In this document: one piece after another, positions 8,796-16,839 of the stretch | Position numbering within the stretch: position 1 is the stretch's first letter | Layout: the number at the start of each line of letters is the position of its first letter | Assembly (NCBI GenBank): GCA_030425195.1 | Contig: JAUIAV010000001.1 | Coordinates: forward strand, 124,001-188,000 | Length of the DNA: 64,000 nt | Origin: Gammaproteobacteria bacterium | Lineage (GTDB): Bacteria > Pseudomonadota > Gammaproteobacteria > Pseudomonadales > Azotimanducaceae | Direction: 5' to 3' | Notes under the pieces: model-generated | Seen by the model: only the letters and a program-made list of their open reading frames with translations | Told to the model about the DNA's origin: nothing | Databases searched by the model: none | Position numbers and translations under genes: made by a program

Positions 8796-9715
8796 CCGGA
8801 CACATCTATCTGCACCATTACCCCGCCTCGCTCTTCTCGGAGAAGATCCGGTTGCTGCTGGGTTATCTGGATCTGTCCTGGCGCTCGGTGGAGATCCCGT
8901 CGATCATGCCCCGGCCGCTGCTGATGCCGCTGACCGGCGGCTACCGGAAGACGCCCACGCTGCAGATCGGCGCGAACGTGTACTGCGATACGGCCGTGAT
9001 CGCAGTGGCGCTGGCACGTCACACCGGCGACACGACCCTGTTTGCTCAGGGGTTCAACGCCAGCCGGGTGGCCGAATGGGCGGACGGCAGCCTGTTCCGG
9101 ACCACGGTAGCCATCAACTTCCGGCCGGAAGCGGTGGGCGGTTTCATGAGCCGGCTGTCCGCCGAGGAAGTGGCGGCCTTTCAGGCTGACCGGGCTGCCC
9201 TTGCCGGCGATGCGCCCATGATCAGCGTGCCGCCGGATGCGGCCATCACCGCGTTTCAGGCCTACCTGTCGCAGCTGGACGAGTCGCTCTCCAGCACCTA
9301 TCTGTTCGGCAGCGATCCGAGCATCGCCGACTTCTCCGTGTATCACTGCCTCTGGTTCGTCGCCCAGAATCCGGTCAACGCCTCCCTGCTCGAGCCGTTT
9401 CCGGCGGTGGCGGCGTGGATGTCCCGAATGGCGGCCTTCGGACACGGCGCCGTGAGCGAAGCATCCCCGGAAGACGCTCTGGCTCATGCGAAGGCCAGCG
9501 ACCCGGTCGCGCCGGCGCTGGCGTCGCTGACCGTTGCCGGTGTCGAACCGGGTGAGGCCGTCACCGTGACGCCGACGGACTACGGAAAGATTCCCGTCGC
9601 CGGTACGCTGGTCGCCCTGTCGAGCTCGGAGATCGTCCTCGCCAGAGAAACCCCGGAGACCGGCGCCGTCATGACCCATTTTCCGAACGTCGGCTTCCAC
9701 ATCGTACCGGCCTGA
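8792..9715 (+). CDS. Glutathione S-transferase family protein with extra C-terminal domain
   Basis: Protein of 307 residues. Residues 1-80 form the thioredoxin-like GST N-domain (HYPASLFSEKIRLLLGYL; cis-Pro and SNAIL-like region at RKTPTLQIG...CDTAVIA). Residues about 85-215 are the helical C-domain, with LFGSDPSIADFSVYH matching the conserved N-capping box (SIADF). About 85 residues beyond the usual GST end are beta-rich (VAGVEPGEAVTVTPTDYGKIPVAG) and contain an FPxVGF-like ending; this add-on is seen in a sub-group of proteobacterial GST-like proteins. The start overlaps the SDR stop (ATGA). A detoxification or isomerisation role is likely, but no substrate can be named. Confidence 0.88.
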   Translation: MTGHIYLHHYPASLFSEKIRLLLGYLDLSWRSVEIPSIMPRPLLMPLTGGYRKTPTLQIGANVYCDTAVIAVALARHTGDTTLFAQGFNASRVAEWADGSLFRTTVAINFRPEAVGGFMSRLSAEEVAAFQADRAALAGDAPMISVPPDAAITAFQAYLSQLDESLSSTYLFGSDPSIADFSVYHCLWFVAQNPVNASLLEPFPAVAAWMSRMAAFGHGAVSEASPEDALAHAKASDPVAPALASLTVAGVEPGEAVTVTPTDYGKIPVAGTLVALSSSEIVLARETPETGAVMTHFPNVGFHIVPA

Positions 9716-9734
9716 TCCGAGGCAGGAGGGGTTC

Positions 9735-10385
9735 ATGGAATCCATGCGCAGCCGGGCCAAGCAGCACCTGCCGCATGTGCTGCTCACCCTCCTGAGCATC
9801 ATTCAGGCACTGGCGCTCGAACTCTTCTGGGCGGAGGTCAATGAGCTGGGGCTGCCGTTCGAATGGTCCTGGCTGGCCATCGGCCTCTGGACACAGGTCG
9901 CGGCCACCTTTCTGGGCATCCTGGTCATCTGGGTGGTCTATGCCACCACGGTGATGCGATTCAGCTGGGTGCCCGGCATCAGCGACTCGGTGGTGCCCTT
10001 CTTCGTCGGGCTCCTGCAGTTCATTCTGATCGAATCCCTGGGCCCGGGCAGCGCTGGCGTCTGGTTCTACAGCCTGGCCGCCGTGTTCGCCGTCATGCAC
10101 GGCGAAACCCACCTGATCATGCGCCGTGCCCGCAGGGACCCGGACAATGCCGAGTTCTTCGAACAGATCGCACCGGCCACGCTCCGGGACTTCAGAGTGC
10201 CCGCTGTCATGGTGCTCTGTGTGCTGGCGATGGGCGTTTTCGTGTCCGTGCGGCCGGAGGACCAGATGGCCGCGGGAATCGGGTTTCTGGTCAGCCTGCT
10301 GATCCTCGTGTGGCACATGGTGTTCATGGGCATGTTCTGGAAGCGCACCATGGGCGAGCTCGTGGAGACGCCGCCGCCCGAGTGA
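9735..10385 (+). CDS. Uncharacterised multi-span inner membrane protein
   Basis: Protein of 216 residues with about six hydrophobic helices (approximate residues 13-32, 42-66, 75-97, 102-118, 152-172, 178-200). The N-terminus is basic and the C-terminus ends in acidic residues and prolines. I do not recognise the family. A conserved-looking interhelical loop with HGETHLIMRRARRDPDNAEFF contains histidines and arginines. The start is certain: AGGAGGGG lies just upstream of ATG 9735. It follows the SDR-GST pair after 19 nt and probably belongs to the same transcript, which suggests but does not prove a functional link. Confidence 0.8.
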   Translation: MESMRSRAKQHLPHVLLTLLSIIQALALELFWAEVNELGLPFEWSWLAIGLWTQVAATFLGILVIWVVYATTVMRFSWVPGISDSVVPFFVGLLQFILIESLGPGSAGVWFYSLAAVFAVMHGETHLIMRRARRDPDNAEFFEQIAPATLRDFRVPAVMVLCVLAMGVFVSVRPEDQMAAGIGFLVSLLILVWHMVFMGMFWKRTMGELVETPPPE

Positions 10386-10394
10386 GCGGTCGGG

Positions 10395-11915
10395 TCAGGT
10401 TTCGTCCTGGTGGAGACTCTTCCAGAGCCCGACGGTCATGATGCCCACGACCACGAGCAGCGGCACGGAAACCGCCACCACCGCGGACTGAAGCGGCCGG
10501 AGGCCCCCGATCTGGATCAGCGTGATGGGCAGCAGGCCGAGGACCACCGCCCAGAAGACCCGGTTCCAGCGCGCGGGATGCGCATCCCGGGGCAGAGCCC
10601 GGGTGGTTGAAGACGCCAGTGTGTAGGAGGCGGAATCGTAGCTCGTCGCCGCGAAGATCACGCAGATGAGCCCGAACAGAGGCAGCACCAGGAAAGCCAG
10701 CGGCAGCGACGCCATCACGTCGACCACGGCACTCGCTGCCCCTGCACCATTCAGGGTTGCCAGCACGGCCAGACCGCCGCTCTGCTCCAGGTGCACGGCA
10801 TAGCTGCCGAGCACGAGAAAAAACAGGCTCGTCCCCAGCGTACCGAATCCCAGCGCGCCCAGAATCACCTGACGGAGGCTGCGCCCACCGGAAATCTTGG
10901 TGATGAAGATGCCCATGAACGGGCCGAGCGCGAGCCACCAGGCCCAGTAGAAGACCGTCCAGGACTCGACGAAATCGGATCGTCCCGCGGGGTCTGTCCA
11001 GGTGCTCATGGTCACGAACTTCTGCAGCATGAAGCCGAAGGTGGCAGTACCGAGCTCCAGTATGAACACGGTGGGGCCGGTAACGAGCACGAAGAACAGC
11101 AGTGTGAAGGCCAGCCAGACGGCCAGATTGCTCAGGCGCTTGATCCCCTTCTCCAGACCGATCCAGACACTGCCGGCAAATACCAGCGTCACCAGACTGA
11201 TGACCACCACCTTCAGACCGAAAGTATTCGGGAACCCGAACAGCCACTCGAGGCAGGCCGCGATCAGCGGCACCGCCAGGCCGATCCCCGTGCTGCAGGC
11301 ACCGACCAGTCCGATCATGTAGGTCATGTCGATCAGCCGGCCGGGAAAACGATGGGCCCACTCGCCGATCACCGGCTCGCAGGCCGCACTCAGCGTGAGA
11401 GATCTCACGCCCCGCACGTGGTAGGCATAGGCCACCGCAATCGCAGGCAGACAGTACAGCGCCCAGCCGGTAAACCCCCAGTGGAAGATGGGGTATGCCA
11501 TGGCCCACTGGAGAGCTTCCGTGCTGTGCGGTACCACACCCATGGGCGGCGCCTGATAGTAGTGAGCCCACTCGATGGTGCCCCAGTAGAGGACGCTGGT
11601 GCCGATGCCGCCGCAGAACAGCATGGCCGCCCAGCTGAACGTACCGAAATCCGGGCGGCTCTGGGTGCCCAGCCTGATGGCGCCGAATCGCGAGAACGCC
11701 AGATAGATCAGCAACCCGATCGCGACGATGCTGAACAGGATGTACCCTATGCCCAGCTTCTCAGTGACGAACCGGAACGCGGCATCGAGCACGACGGACC
11801 CGGCTTCGGGATACAGACCGAGAGGGATGCAGACGGCGAAGACGATTGCGGCGCTGGCAATGAAAATGAACCAGTCGATACTGGCGGCCGGATCGTCGGG
11901 CTGCAGGCGACGCAT
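10395..11915 (-). CDS. BCCT-family transporter (choline/betaine type)
   Basis: Protein of 506 residues with about twelve transmembrane helices, the normal BCCT size. The conserved helix text FCGGIGTSVLYWGTIEW (about residues 93-109) and the family signature region WTVFYWAWWLALGPFMGIFI (around 320-339), including the WxxW aromatic box, are both intact. It lacks a long C-terminal osmosensing tail, so it is more likely a plain uptake system. Start at ATG 11915 (MRRLQPDD) with AGGA upstream; the frame is open much further right, but that part lies over the betA gene and is not real. It is divergent from choline dehydrogenase with a 57-bp shared control region, so choline is the likely substrate. 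Confidence 0.92.
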   Translation of the reverse strand: MRRLQPDDPAASIDWFIFIASAAIVFAVCIPLGLYPEAGSVVLDAAFRFVTEKLGIGYILFSIVAIGLLIYLAFSRFGAIRLGTQSRPDFGTFSWAAMLFCGGIGTSVLYWGTIEWAHYYQAPPMGVVPHSTEALQWAMAYPIFHWGFTGWALYCLPAIAVAYAYHVRGVRSLTLSAACEPVIGEWAHRFPGRLIDMTYMIGLVGACSTGIGLAVPLIAACLEWLFGFPNTFGLKVVVISLVTLVFAGSVWIGLEKGIKRLSNLAVWLAFTLLFFVLVTGPTVFILELGTATFGFMLQKFVTMSTWTDPAGRSDFVESWTVFYWAWWLALGPFMGIFITKISGGRSLRQVILGALGFGTLGTSLFFLVLGSYAVHLEQSGGLAVLATLNGAGAASAVVDVMASLPLAFLVLPLFGLICVIFAATSYDSASYTLASSTTRALPRDAHPARWNRVFWAVVLGLLPITLIQIGGLRPLQSAVVAVSVPLLVVVGIMTVGLWKSLHQDET

Positions 11916-11972
11916 GGAATCCTGTCGTGACGGGCAGCGGACGAGCCTAACCCAGCGGAACGCCGGTTGCGA

Positions 11973-13640
11973 ATGAAGCGCCTGAAAGACGTCTACGACT
12001 TTGTCGTCGTCGGTGCGGGATCCGCCGGCTGCGTCATGGCAAACCGGTTGAGCGAGGACCCGTCGGTCGACGTGCTGCTGCTGGAGGCCGGCGGGGGCAA
12101 TCGATCGGTGTTCATCGACATGCCTGCCGCCCTCAGCATTCCCATGAACCGGCGCCGCTACAACTGGGGCTACCTGGCCGAGCCGGATCCCGGACTCGAC
12201 GGCCGGCGGCTCGACTGCCCCAGAGGCCGGGGCCTGGGCGGTTCCTCCGCCATCAACGGCATGGTCTACGTGCGCGGACACCCGTTGGACTTCGAGCGCT
12301 GGTCCGCACTCGCAGGAGCGGCTTCGGACTGGTCCTACGCCGCCGTGCTGCCCTACTTCAAAAAGGCGGAGGGATGTGCGGACGACACTCCGGATGAGCG
12401 CTATCGGGGCCGCAGCGGGCCCCTGGCTACGCGGAACGGCCGGTTCGAGAATCCGCTCTATCGCCGCTTCATCGAAGCCGGCGCCGACGCCGGCTATGCG
12501 ATCAGCGACGATCTGAACGGATTCCGTCAGGAAGGCGTGGGCGCCCTGCCCATGACGGTGGCCGGGGGGGTGCGCTGCAGTGCCGCCAGGGCCTATCTCC
12601 GGCCCGCCGGAGCAAGGCCCAACCTGCAGGTACTGACCGGCGTCACCGCGGAGCGCTTCGAGGTGCATGACCGTCGCGCCAGCTCGCTGACCTGGCGGCG
12701 GGGACGGCGGCAGACCACCACCGCCATCCGCCGGGAACTGGTACTTTCGGCCGGCGCCATCGAATCACCCTGTCTTCTCCAGCGTTCCGGTCTGGGACCC
12801 GCCGGACTGCTCGACCGGCTCGGCATCCCGGTGATTGCCGATCTGCCGGCGGGTGAGAATCTGATGGACCATCTGGAAGTGTACGTGCAGCAGGCGTGTG
12901 ATCCCGGGCTGTCTCTGAACGGCTCACTCGATCTGCCCGGCAGGGCGGCCATCGGTGCCCGCTGGCTCATGAGCCGGAACGGCCCGGGCGCCACCAATCA
13001 TTTCGAAGCCGGTGGCTTCGTGCGCAGCGCTGCTGGCGTGCCGTGGCCGGACGTTCAGTTTCACTTCCTGCCGGCCGCCATGCACTACGACGGCTCCCGG
13101 GTCTCCGCCGTACCCGGCTTTCAGCTCCACGTGGGGCCCATGCTCCCGGAAAGCCGGGGCACCGTGGCGATCCGGGACCGGCGCGCCGGTCGTCACCCGC
13201 GGGTGGTTTTCAACTACCTCAGCGAGGAGGCGGACGTCATTGCCTTCAGACGCGCTGTGGCGCTTACCCGGGAGATCCTGGCTCAGTCACCGCTGACGGC
13301 AGTCAGTGCAGAGGAGCTCATGCCCGGCCCCGGGGTCAGCAGCGACGCGGGCGTGGACGCCTGGATCCGGCAGAATGCACAGAGCGCCTATCATCCCTGC
13401 GGTACATGCAGGATGGGAGAACCCGGGCAGAGCGTGGTCGACGGTGAAGGACGCGTGCACGGCATCGGTGCGCTCCGGGTGGTGGATGCGTCCATCTTCC
13501 CCTGGATCACCAACGGCAATCTCAACGCGCCGACCATCATGGCGGCAGAAAAGATCGCGGCGTCCATGACCGGCAGGGCCCTGAAGCCCGAGGCGCAGCC
13601 ATACTATCAGGCGAGCGACTGGCGGACCCGCCAGCGCTGA
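11973..13640 (+). CDS. betA: Choline dehydrogenase (GMC oxidoreductase)
   Basis: Protein of 555 residues that oxidises choline to betaine aldehyde (FAD-dependent, membrane-associated). The FAD motif GAGSAGCV is at about residues 14-21, GMC signature 1 is in GRGLGGSSAINGMVYVRG, and SAGAIESPCLLQRSG gives GMC signature 2. The C-terminal active site has HPCGTCRMG and NGNLNAPTIM, both almost identical to E. coli BetA, as are NHFEAGGFVR and DHLEVY. The ATG at 11973 is used; a TTG two codons upstream is possible. A betaine aldehyde dehydrogenase or BetI was not seen nearby, so the rest of the pathway must be elsewhere. A BCCT transporter is divergent. Confidence 0.93.
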   Translation: MKRLKDVYDFVVVGAGSAGCVMANRLSEDPSVDVLLLEAGGGNRSVFIDMPAALSIPMNRRRYNWGYLAEPDPGLDGRRLDCPRGRGLGGSSAINGMVYVRGHPLDFERWSALAGAASDWSYAAVLPYFKKAEGCADDTPDERYRGRSGPLATRNGRFENPLYRRFIEAGADAGYAISDDLNGFRQEGVGALPMTVAGGVRCSAARAYLRPAGARPNLQVLTGVTAERFEVHDRRASSLTWRRGRRQTTTAIRRELVLSAGAIESPCLLQRSGLGPAGLLDRLGIPVIADLPAGENLMDHLEVYVQQACDPGLSLNGSLDLPGRAAIGARWLMSRNGPGATNHFEAGGFVRSAAGVPWPDVQFHFLPAAMHYDGSRVSAVPGFQLHVGPMLPESRGTVAIRDRRAGRHPRVVFNYLSEEADVIAFRRAVALTREILAQSPLTAVSAEELMPGPGVSSDAGVDAWIRQNAQSAYHPCGTCRMGEPGQSVVDGEGRVHGIGALRVVDASIFPWITNGNLNAPTIMAAEKIAASMTGRALKPEAQPYYQASDWRTRQR

Positions 13641-13655
13641 AGACAGAGGCAGAAC

Positions 13656-15035
13656 ATGAAGAAGAGAACAGTTCGGGACAGCATGGGCGAGATCGAGATC
13701 GACGCCGACGCACTCTACGGCGCGCAGACCCAGCGGGCACTTCTGAATTTCCCGGTCAGCGGCCGGCCCATGCCGCGCACCTTCATCGAGGCGCTGCTTC
13801 TGGTCAAGCAAACGGCCGCCAGGACCAATGGTGAGCTCGGCTGCATCGGCCCCGATGTGGCGGATGCCATCGCAGACGCCTGTACTTCCCTCCTCAGCCG
13901 GGATGATCTGATGGATCACTTCCCCGTGGACGTCTTCCAGACCGGCTCCGGCACCAGCTCCAACATGAACGCGAACGAGGTGATCGCGACCCTGGCCGGC
14001 CGCGCGCTCGGCCGGGAAGTGAATGCCAACGACGACGTGAATTTCGGCCAGAGCAGCAACGACGTCATTCCCACCACGATTCACATCAGCGCCGCCATCG
14101 CCGCCAGAGAACGGCTTCTGCCCGCCCTGACCCACCTGTCCGACCGGATCAGGGTCAGAGCCGGAGATCTCGACAGCGTCTGTAAGACCGGCCGGACCCA
14201 TCTGATGGACGCCATGCCCGTGACGCTGGGCCAGAGCCTGAGAAGCTGGTCGGACCAGATCGACGACGGCGCGCGTCTGCTGGAAGCGGTTCTGCCGTCC
14301 GTCTACCGGCTTGCGCTCGGTGGCACGGCCGTGGGCACGGGTATCAATACCCACCCGGAGTTTGCGGCGAGATTCGCTCGCCGGCTGGCCGCTGCCACGG
14401 GCATTCCCTTTGCCGCGGCGGAAAATCCGTTCCCGCTCATCGGCACCCAGGACACGGCGGTCGCCCTGTCCGGACAGCTGAAAGGTCTGGCCGTCTCGCT
14501 GATGAAGATCGCCAACGATCTGCGCTGGATGAATTCCGGGCCCCTGGCCGGTCTCAGCGAGATCTCCCTGGAGCCGCTGCAGCCCGGCTCCTCGATCATG
14601 CCGGGCAAAGTCAATCCGGTGATCCCCGAATCCGTCGCCATGGCCGCGGCCCAGGTGATCGGCAATGATGCAGCCATCACCATCGGCGGCCAGTCGGGCA
14701 ACTTCGAGCTCAACGTGATGCTGCCGCTGATCGGCGCCAACCTGCTGCAGAGCCTGGAGATTCTGAGCACCGGCACCCGGCTGCTGGCCGACCGGGCCAT
14801 CGACACGTTCAAGGTGAACGAGGCACACCTCAGGGAGGCCCTGCACCGCAATCCCATTCTGGTCACTGCGCTGAATCCGGTGATCGGCTATGCCAGGGCG
14901 GCCGAGATTGCCAAACGCGCCTATCGGGAAGGCCGACCCATCGTCGACGTTGCGGTGGAAGAGACGGATCTCGACCGGGAGGACATCGAACGGATCCTGG
15001 ACCCACAGACGCTCACCCGCGGCGGTCTGCTGTAG
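13656..15035 (+). CDS. fumC: Class II fumarate hydratase
   Basis: Protein of 459 residues catalysing fumarate to malate in the TCA cycle without an iron-sulfur cluster. The family signature GSSIMPGKVNP (about residues 310-320) is exact, the catalytic-site blocks GSGTSSNMNANEV (about 90-102), NDDVNFGQSSND (about 123-134) and GRTHLMDAMPV (about 178-188) are all present, and length is normal for FumC. It follows betA after 15 nt and may be co-transcribed. FumC is the oxidation-resistant isozyme, which fits the number of oxygen-handling enzymes around it. Confidence 0.95.
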   Translation: MKKRTVRDSMGEIEIDADALYGAQTQRALLNFPVSGRPMPRTFIEALLLVKQTAARTNGELGCIGPDVADAIADACTSLLSRDDLMDHFPVDVFQTGSGTSSNMNANEVIATLAGRALGREVNANDDVNFGQSSNDVIPTTIHISAAIAARERLLPALTHLSDRIRVRAGDLDSVCKTGRTHLMDAMPVTLGQSLRSWSDQIDDGARLLEAVLPSVYRLALGGTAVGTGINTHPEFAARFARRLAAATGIPFAAAENPFPLIGTQDTAVALSGQLKGLAVSLMKIANDLRWMNSGPLAGLSEISLEPLQPGSSIMPGKVNPVIPESVAMAAAQVIGNDAAITIGGQSGNFELNVMLPLIGANLLQSLEILSTGTRLLADRAIDTFKVNEAHLREALHRNPILVTALNPVIGYARAAEIAKRAYREGRPIVDVAVEETDLDREDIERILDPQTLTRGGLL

Positions 15036-15042
15036 TGCAGCA

Positions 15043-15261
15043 TCAGAAGAACCGGCGTACGAGAGCGAGGATGGCCGAGAGCGCGATGGAGATGAGGATC
15101 ATCGAGACGACGGGAAAGTAGAAGGAAAAGCCCTCCCGTTCGATCCGGATGTCTCCCGGCAGCTGGCCGAACCATCCGAGCGCGCCCGAGCGCACCAGCA
15201 GGCCCAGCACGATGACGGCCAGTCCAGCGAGAATCAGCCAGTTGCCGACCGGACCGTTCAT
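15043..15261 (-). CDS. DUF2905 small membrane protein
   Basis: Protein of 72 residues with two transmembrane helices (about 8-26 and 48-68) separated by the conserved loop GQLPGDIRIEREGFSFYFP, the hallmark of DUF2905. Function unknown. It converges on fumC with only 7 nt between the stops. The start ATG at 15261 gives MNGPVGNW, which matches the usual beginning of this family. Confidence 0.88.
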   Translation of the reverse strand: MNGPVGNWLILAGLAVIVLGLLVRSGALGWFGQLPGDIRIEREGFSFYFPVVSMILISIALSAILALVRRFF

Positions 15262-15288
15262 GCCGCGCTTGGGGCCTCTGTCACGCGC

Positions 15289-16689
15289 TCAGGTGAGTAT
15301 CCAGCCATCGGGATAGTCCTTCCTCAATAAGTCGTTGGCCGATTCGAGATTGGTCACGCGCATGCGGCGGGCATCGTACTCGAGGCGGGCACGAGCCCGG
15401 ATGGCCACGTTGCCGAGCAGCCCGACCTCCGTGAGACCGGCCGCGTAGTCGAAATTCGAGCAGGCGGTGCCGCCGTCACGGATCGCCTGCACCCAGTCCT
15501 CGTGATGGGTGCCCCGTATTCTCGGAATCGTCTGCTCCGGCGGGTTTGCGGCAACCTCGAGCGCGCGGGACTCCGGCAGTATCCGCACGGTGCGCGTGTA
15601 GGTGTCCGTGACCATGAACCCGTCCGTGCCGATGAACAGAGTCCCGCTTCCCTCCGGTCCCAGAAACTCCGGCTGCGTGATGCCGTCGAGCGCTGGTGGC
15701 AGCAGACCACCATCCAGCCAGTGATAGACGACCGGGGCTCGGTCACCGCGGGCGGGGAACTCATAGGTGATCGCCGACGCGGTGGGGGCGCTCTGATCGT
15801 TGACGGGGGTAGCCAGGGCGGAAACGGTCTCCGGAAGACCCAGGTCCAGACCGAAGAACGCCGCATCCATCACGTGACAGGCCATGTCACCCACGGCACC
15901 GCACCCGTAGTCCCACCAGGCCCGCCACCGGAAAGGCAGATACGCCGGATCAAAGGCACGTTCGGGAGCAACGCCCTGCCAGAGCGGCCAGTTCAACCCC
16001 TCCGGAGTCACCGGTATGAACTCATCGTGTGAAGGCCGCTCCAGACCCTGCGGCCAGATGGGCCGGTTGGTCCAGGAGTAGACTTCCAGCACCTCGCCGA
16101 TCGCCCCGGCAGTCAGAAATTCTCTCGCCAGACGCACGCCGTCATTCGAATGTCCCTGATTGCCCATCTGCGTGATCACGCCCTTCTTTCGCGCGGCCTC
16201 CGCCAGACGCCGGGATTCCTCCACCGTATGCGTCAGCGGTTTCTCGCAGTAGACGTTAATGCCCAGATTGATCGCCGAGCGGGCGATGGGATAGTGCATG
16301 TGATCCGGCGTCGAGATGACGACGCCATCCAGCCGATCGGCCAGAGCATCGAACATCTCCCGATAGTCGGTGAACCAGCGGGCACCCCGGGCTTCCGCAT
16401 TCGAGAGAATCGCATCGAACTCGGCTGCACCACGACGTTCCGTTCGAGCGGCGAGAACCGTGCGCGAATCCACATCGCACAGTCCCACGATGTCGTGGGC
16501 GGCAAGTGCGGTGATCGAGCTCACACCTTTGCCCCCCACGCCGACAAAGGCCAGCCGCAGCCGTTCCGAAGGCTTCAGTCCGGCCCCGTCGGCACCCAGC
16601 GCCCGAGGGGCGGCGACCCCCGCGATCGACGCACCCGCAGTACGGCGGATGAAAGACCGCCGACTCAGATCATTCGACTTTTTCGTCAC
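15289..16689 (-). CDS. Tat-exported Gfo/Idh/MocA family oxidoreductase
   Basis: Protein of 466 residues with a Tat signal (SRRSFIRRTAGASIAGVAA, residues about 9-27), so it is folded with its cofactor and exported to the periplasm. The NAD(P)-binding fold follows: LAFVGVGGKGVSS at about 46-58, and CEKPLTHT (about 143-150) is the family EKP motif with the catalytic-type lysine. Substrate-domain residues WWDYGCGAVGDMACHVMD contain the usual G-D-x-x-x-H block. The start is a GTG at 16689 with GGGGAGG upstream. Such Tat-tagged members are typical of Planctomycetes, Verrucomicrobia and Bacteroidetes, where they act on sugars; their presence here may reflect transfer, but base use does not stand out. 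Confidence 0.88.
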   Translation of the reverse strand: MTKKSNDLSRRSFIRRTAGASIAGVAAPRALGADGAGLKPSERLRLAFVGVGGKGVSSITALAAHDIVGLCDVDSRTVLAARTERRGAAEFDAILSNAEARGARWFTDYREMFDALADRLDGVVISTPDHMHYPIARSAINLGINVYCEKPLTHTVEESRRLAEAARKKGVITQMGNQGHSNDGVRLAREFLTAGAIGEVLEVYSWTNRPIWPQGLERPSHDEFIPVTPEGLNWPLWQGVAPERAFDPAYLPFRWRAWWDYGCGAVGDMACHVMDAAFFGLDLGLPETVSALATPVNDQSAPTASAITYEFPARGDRAPVVYHWLDGGLLPPALDGITQPEFLGPEGSGTLFIGTDGFMVTDTYTRTVRILPESRALEVAANPPEQTIPRIRGTHHEDWVQAIRDGGTACSNFDYAAGLTEVGLLGNVAIRARARLEYDARRMRVTNLESANDLLRKDYPDGWILT

Positions 16690-16839
16690 AGAAACCTCCC
16701 CATGTCTCTGCCGCGAGGATAACGGCAATCCGAAACTGTCGATACACGCATGGACAACGTCTCCCGGCTGAGCGAACCTGCGCCCAACTGTCTGTACCGC
16801 GTGTGCCTGCCCGTCCCGGCCGCCGGATGATTTAGGAAG

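Noticed and set aside
10791-11930. Open plus-strand frame of 379 codons opposite the BCCT gene
   Set aside because: Composition rich in Gln, His, Arg and Asp, no hydrophobic order; shadow of a membrane protein gene.
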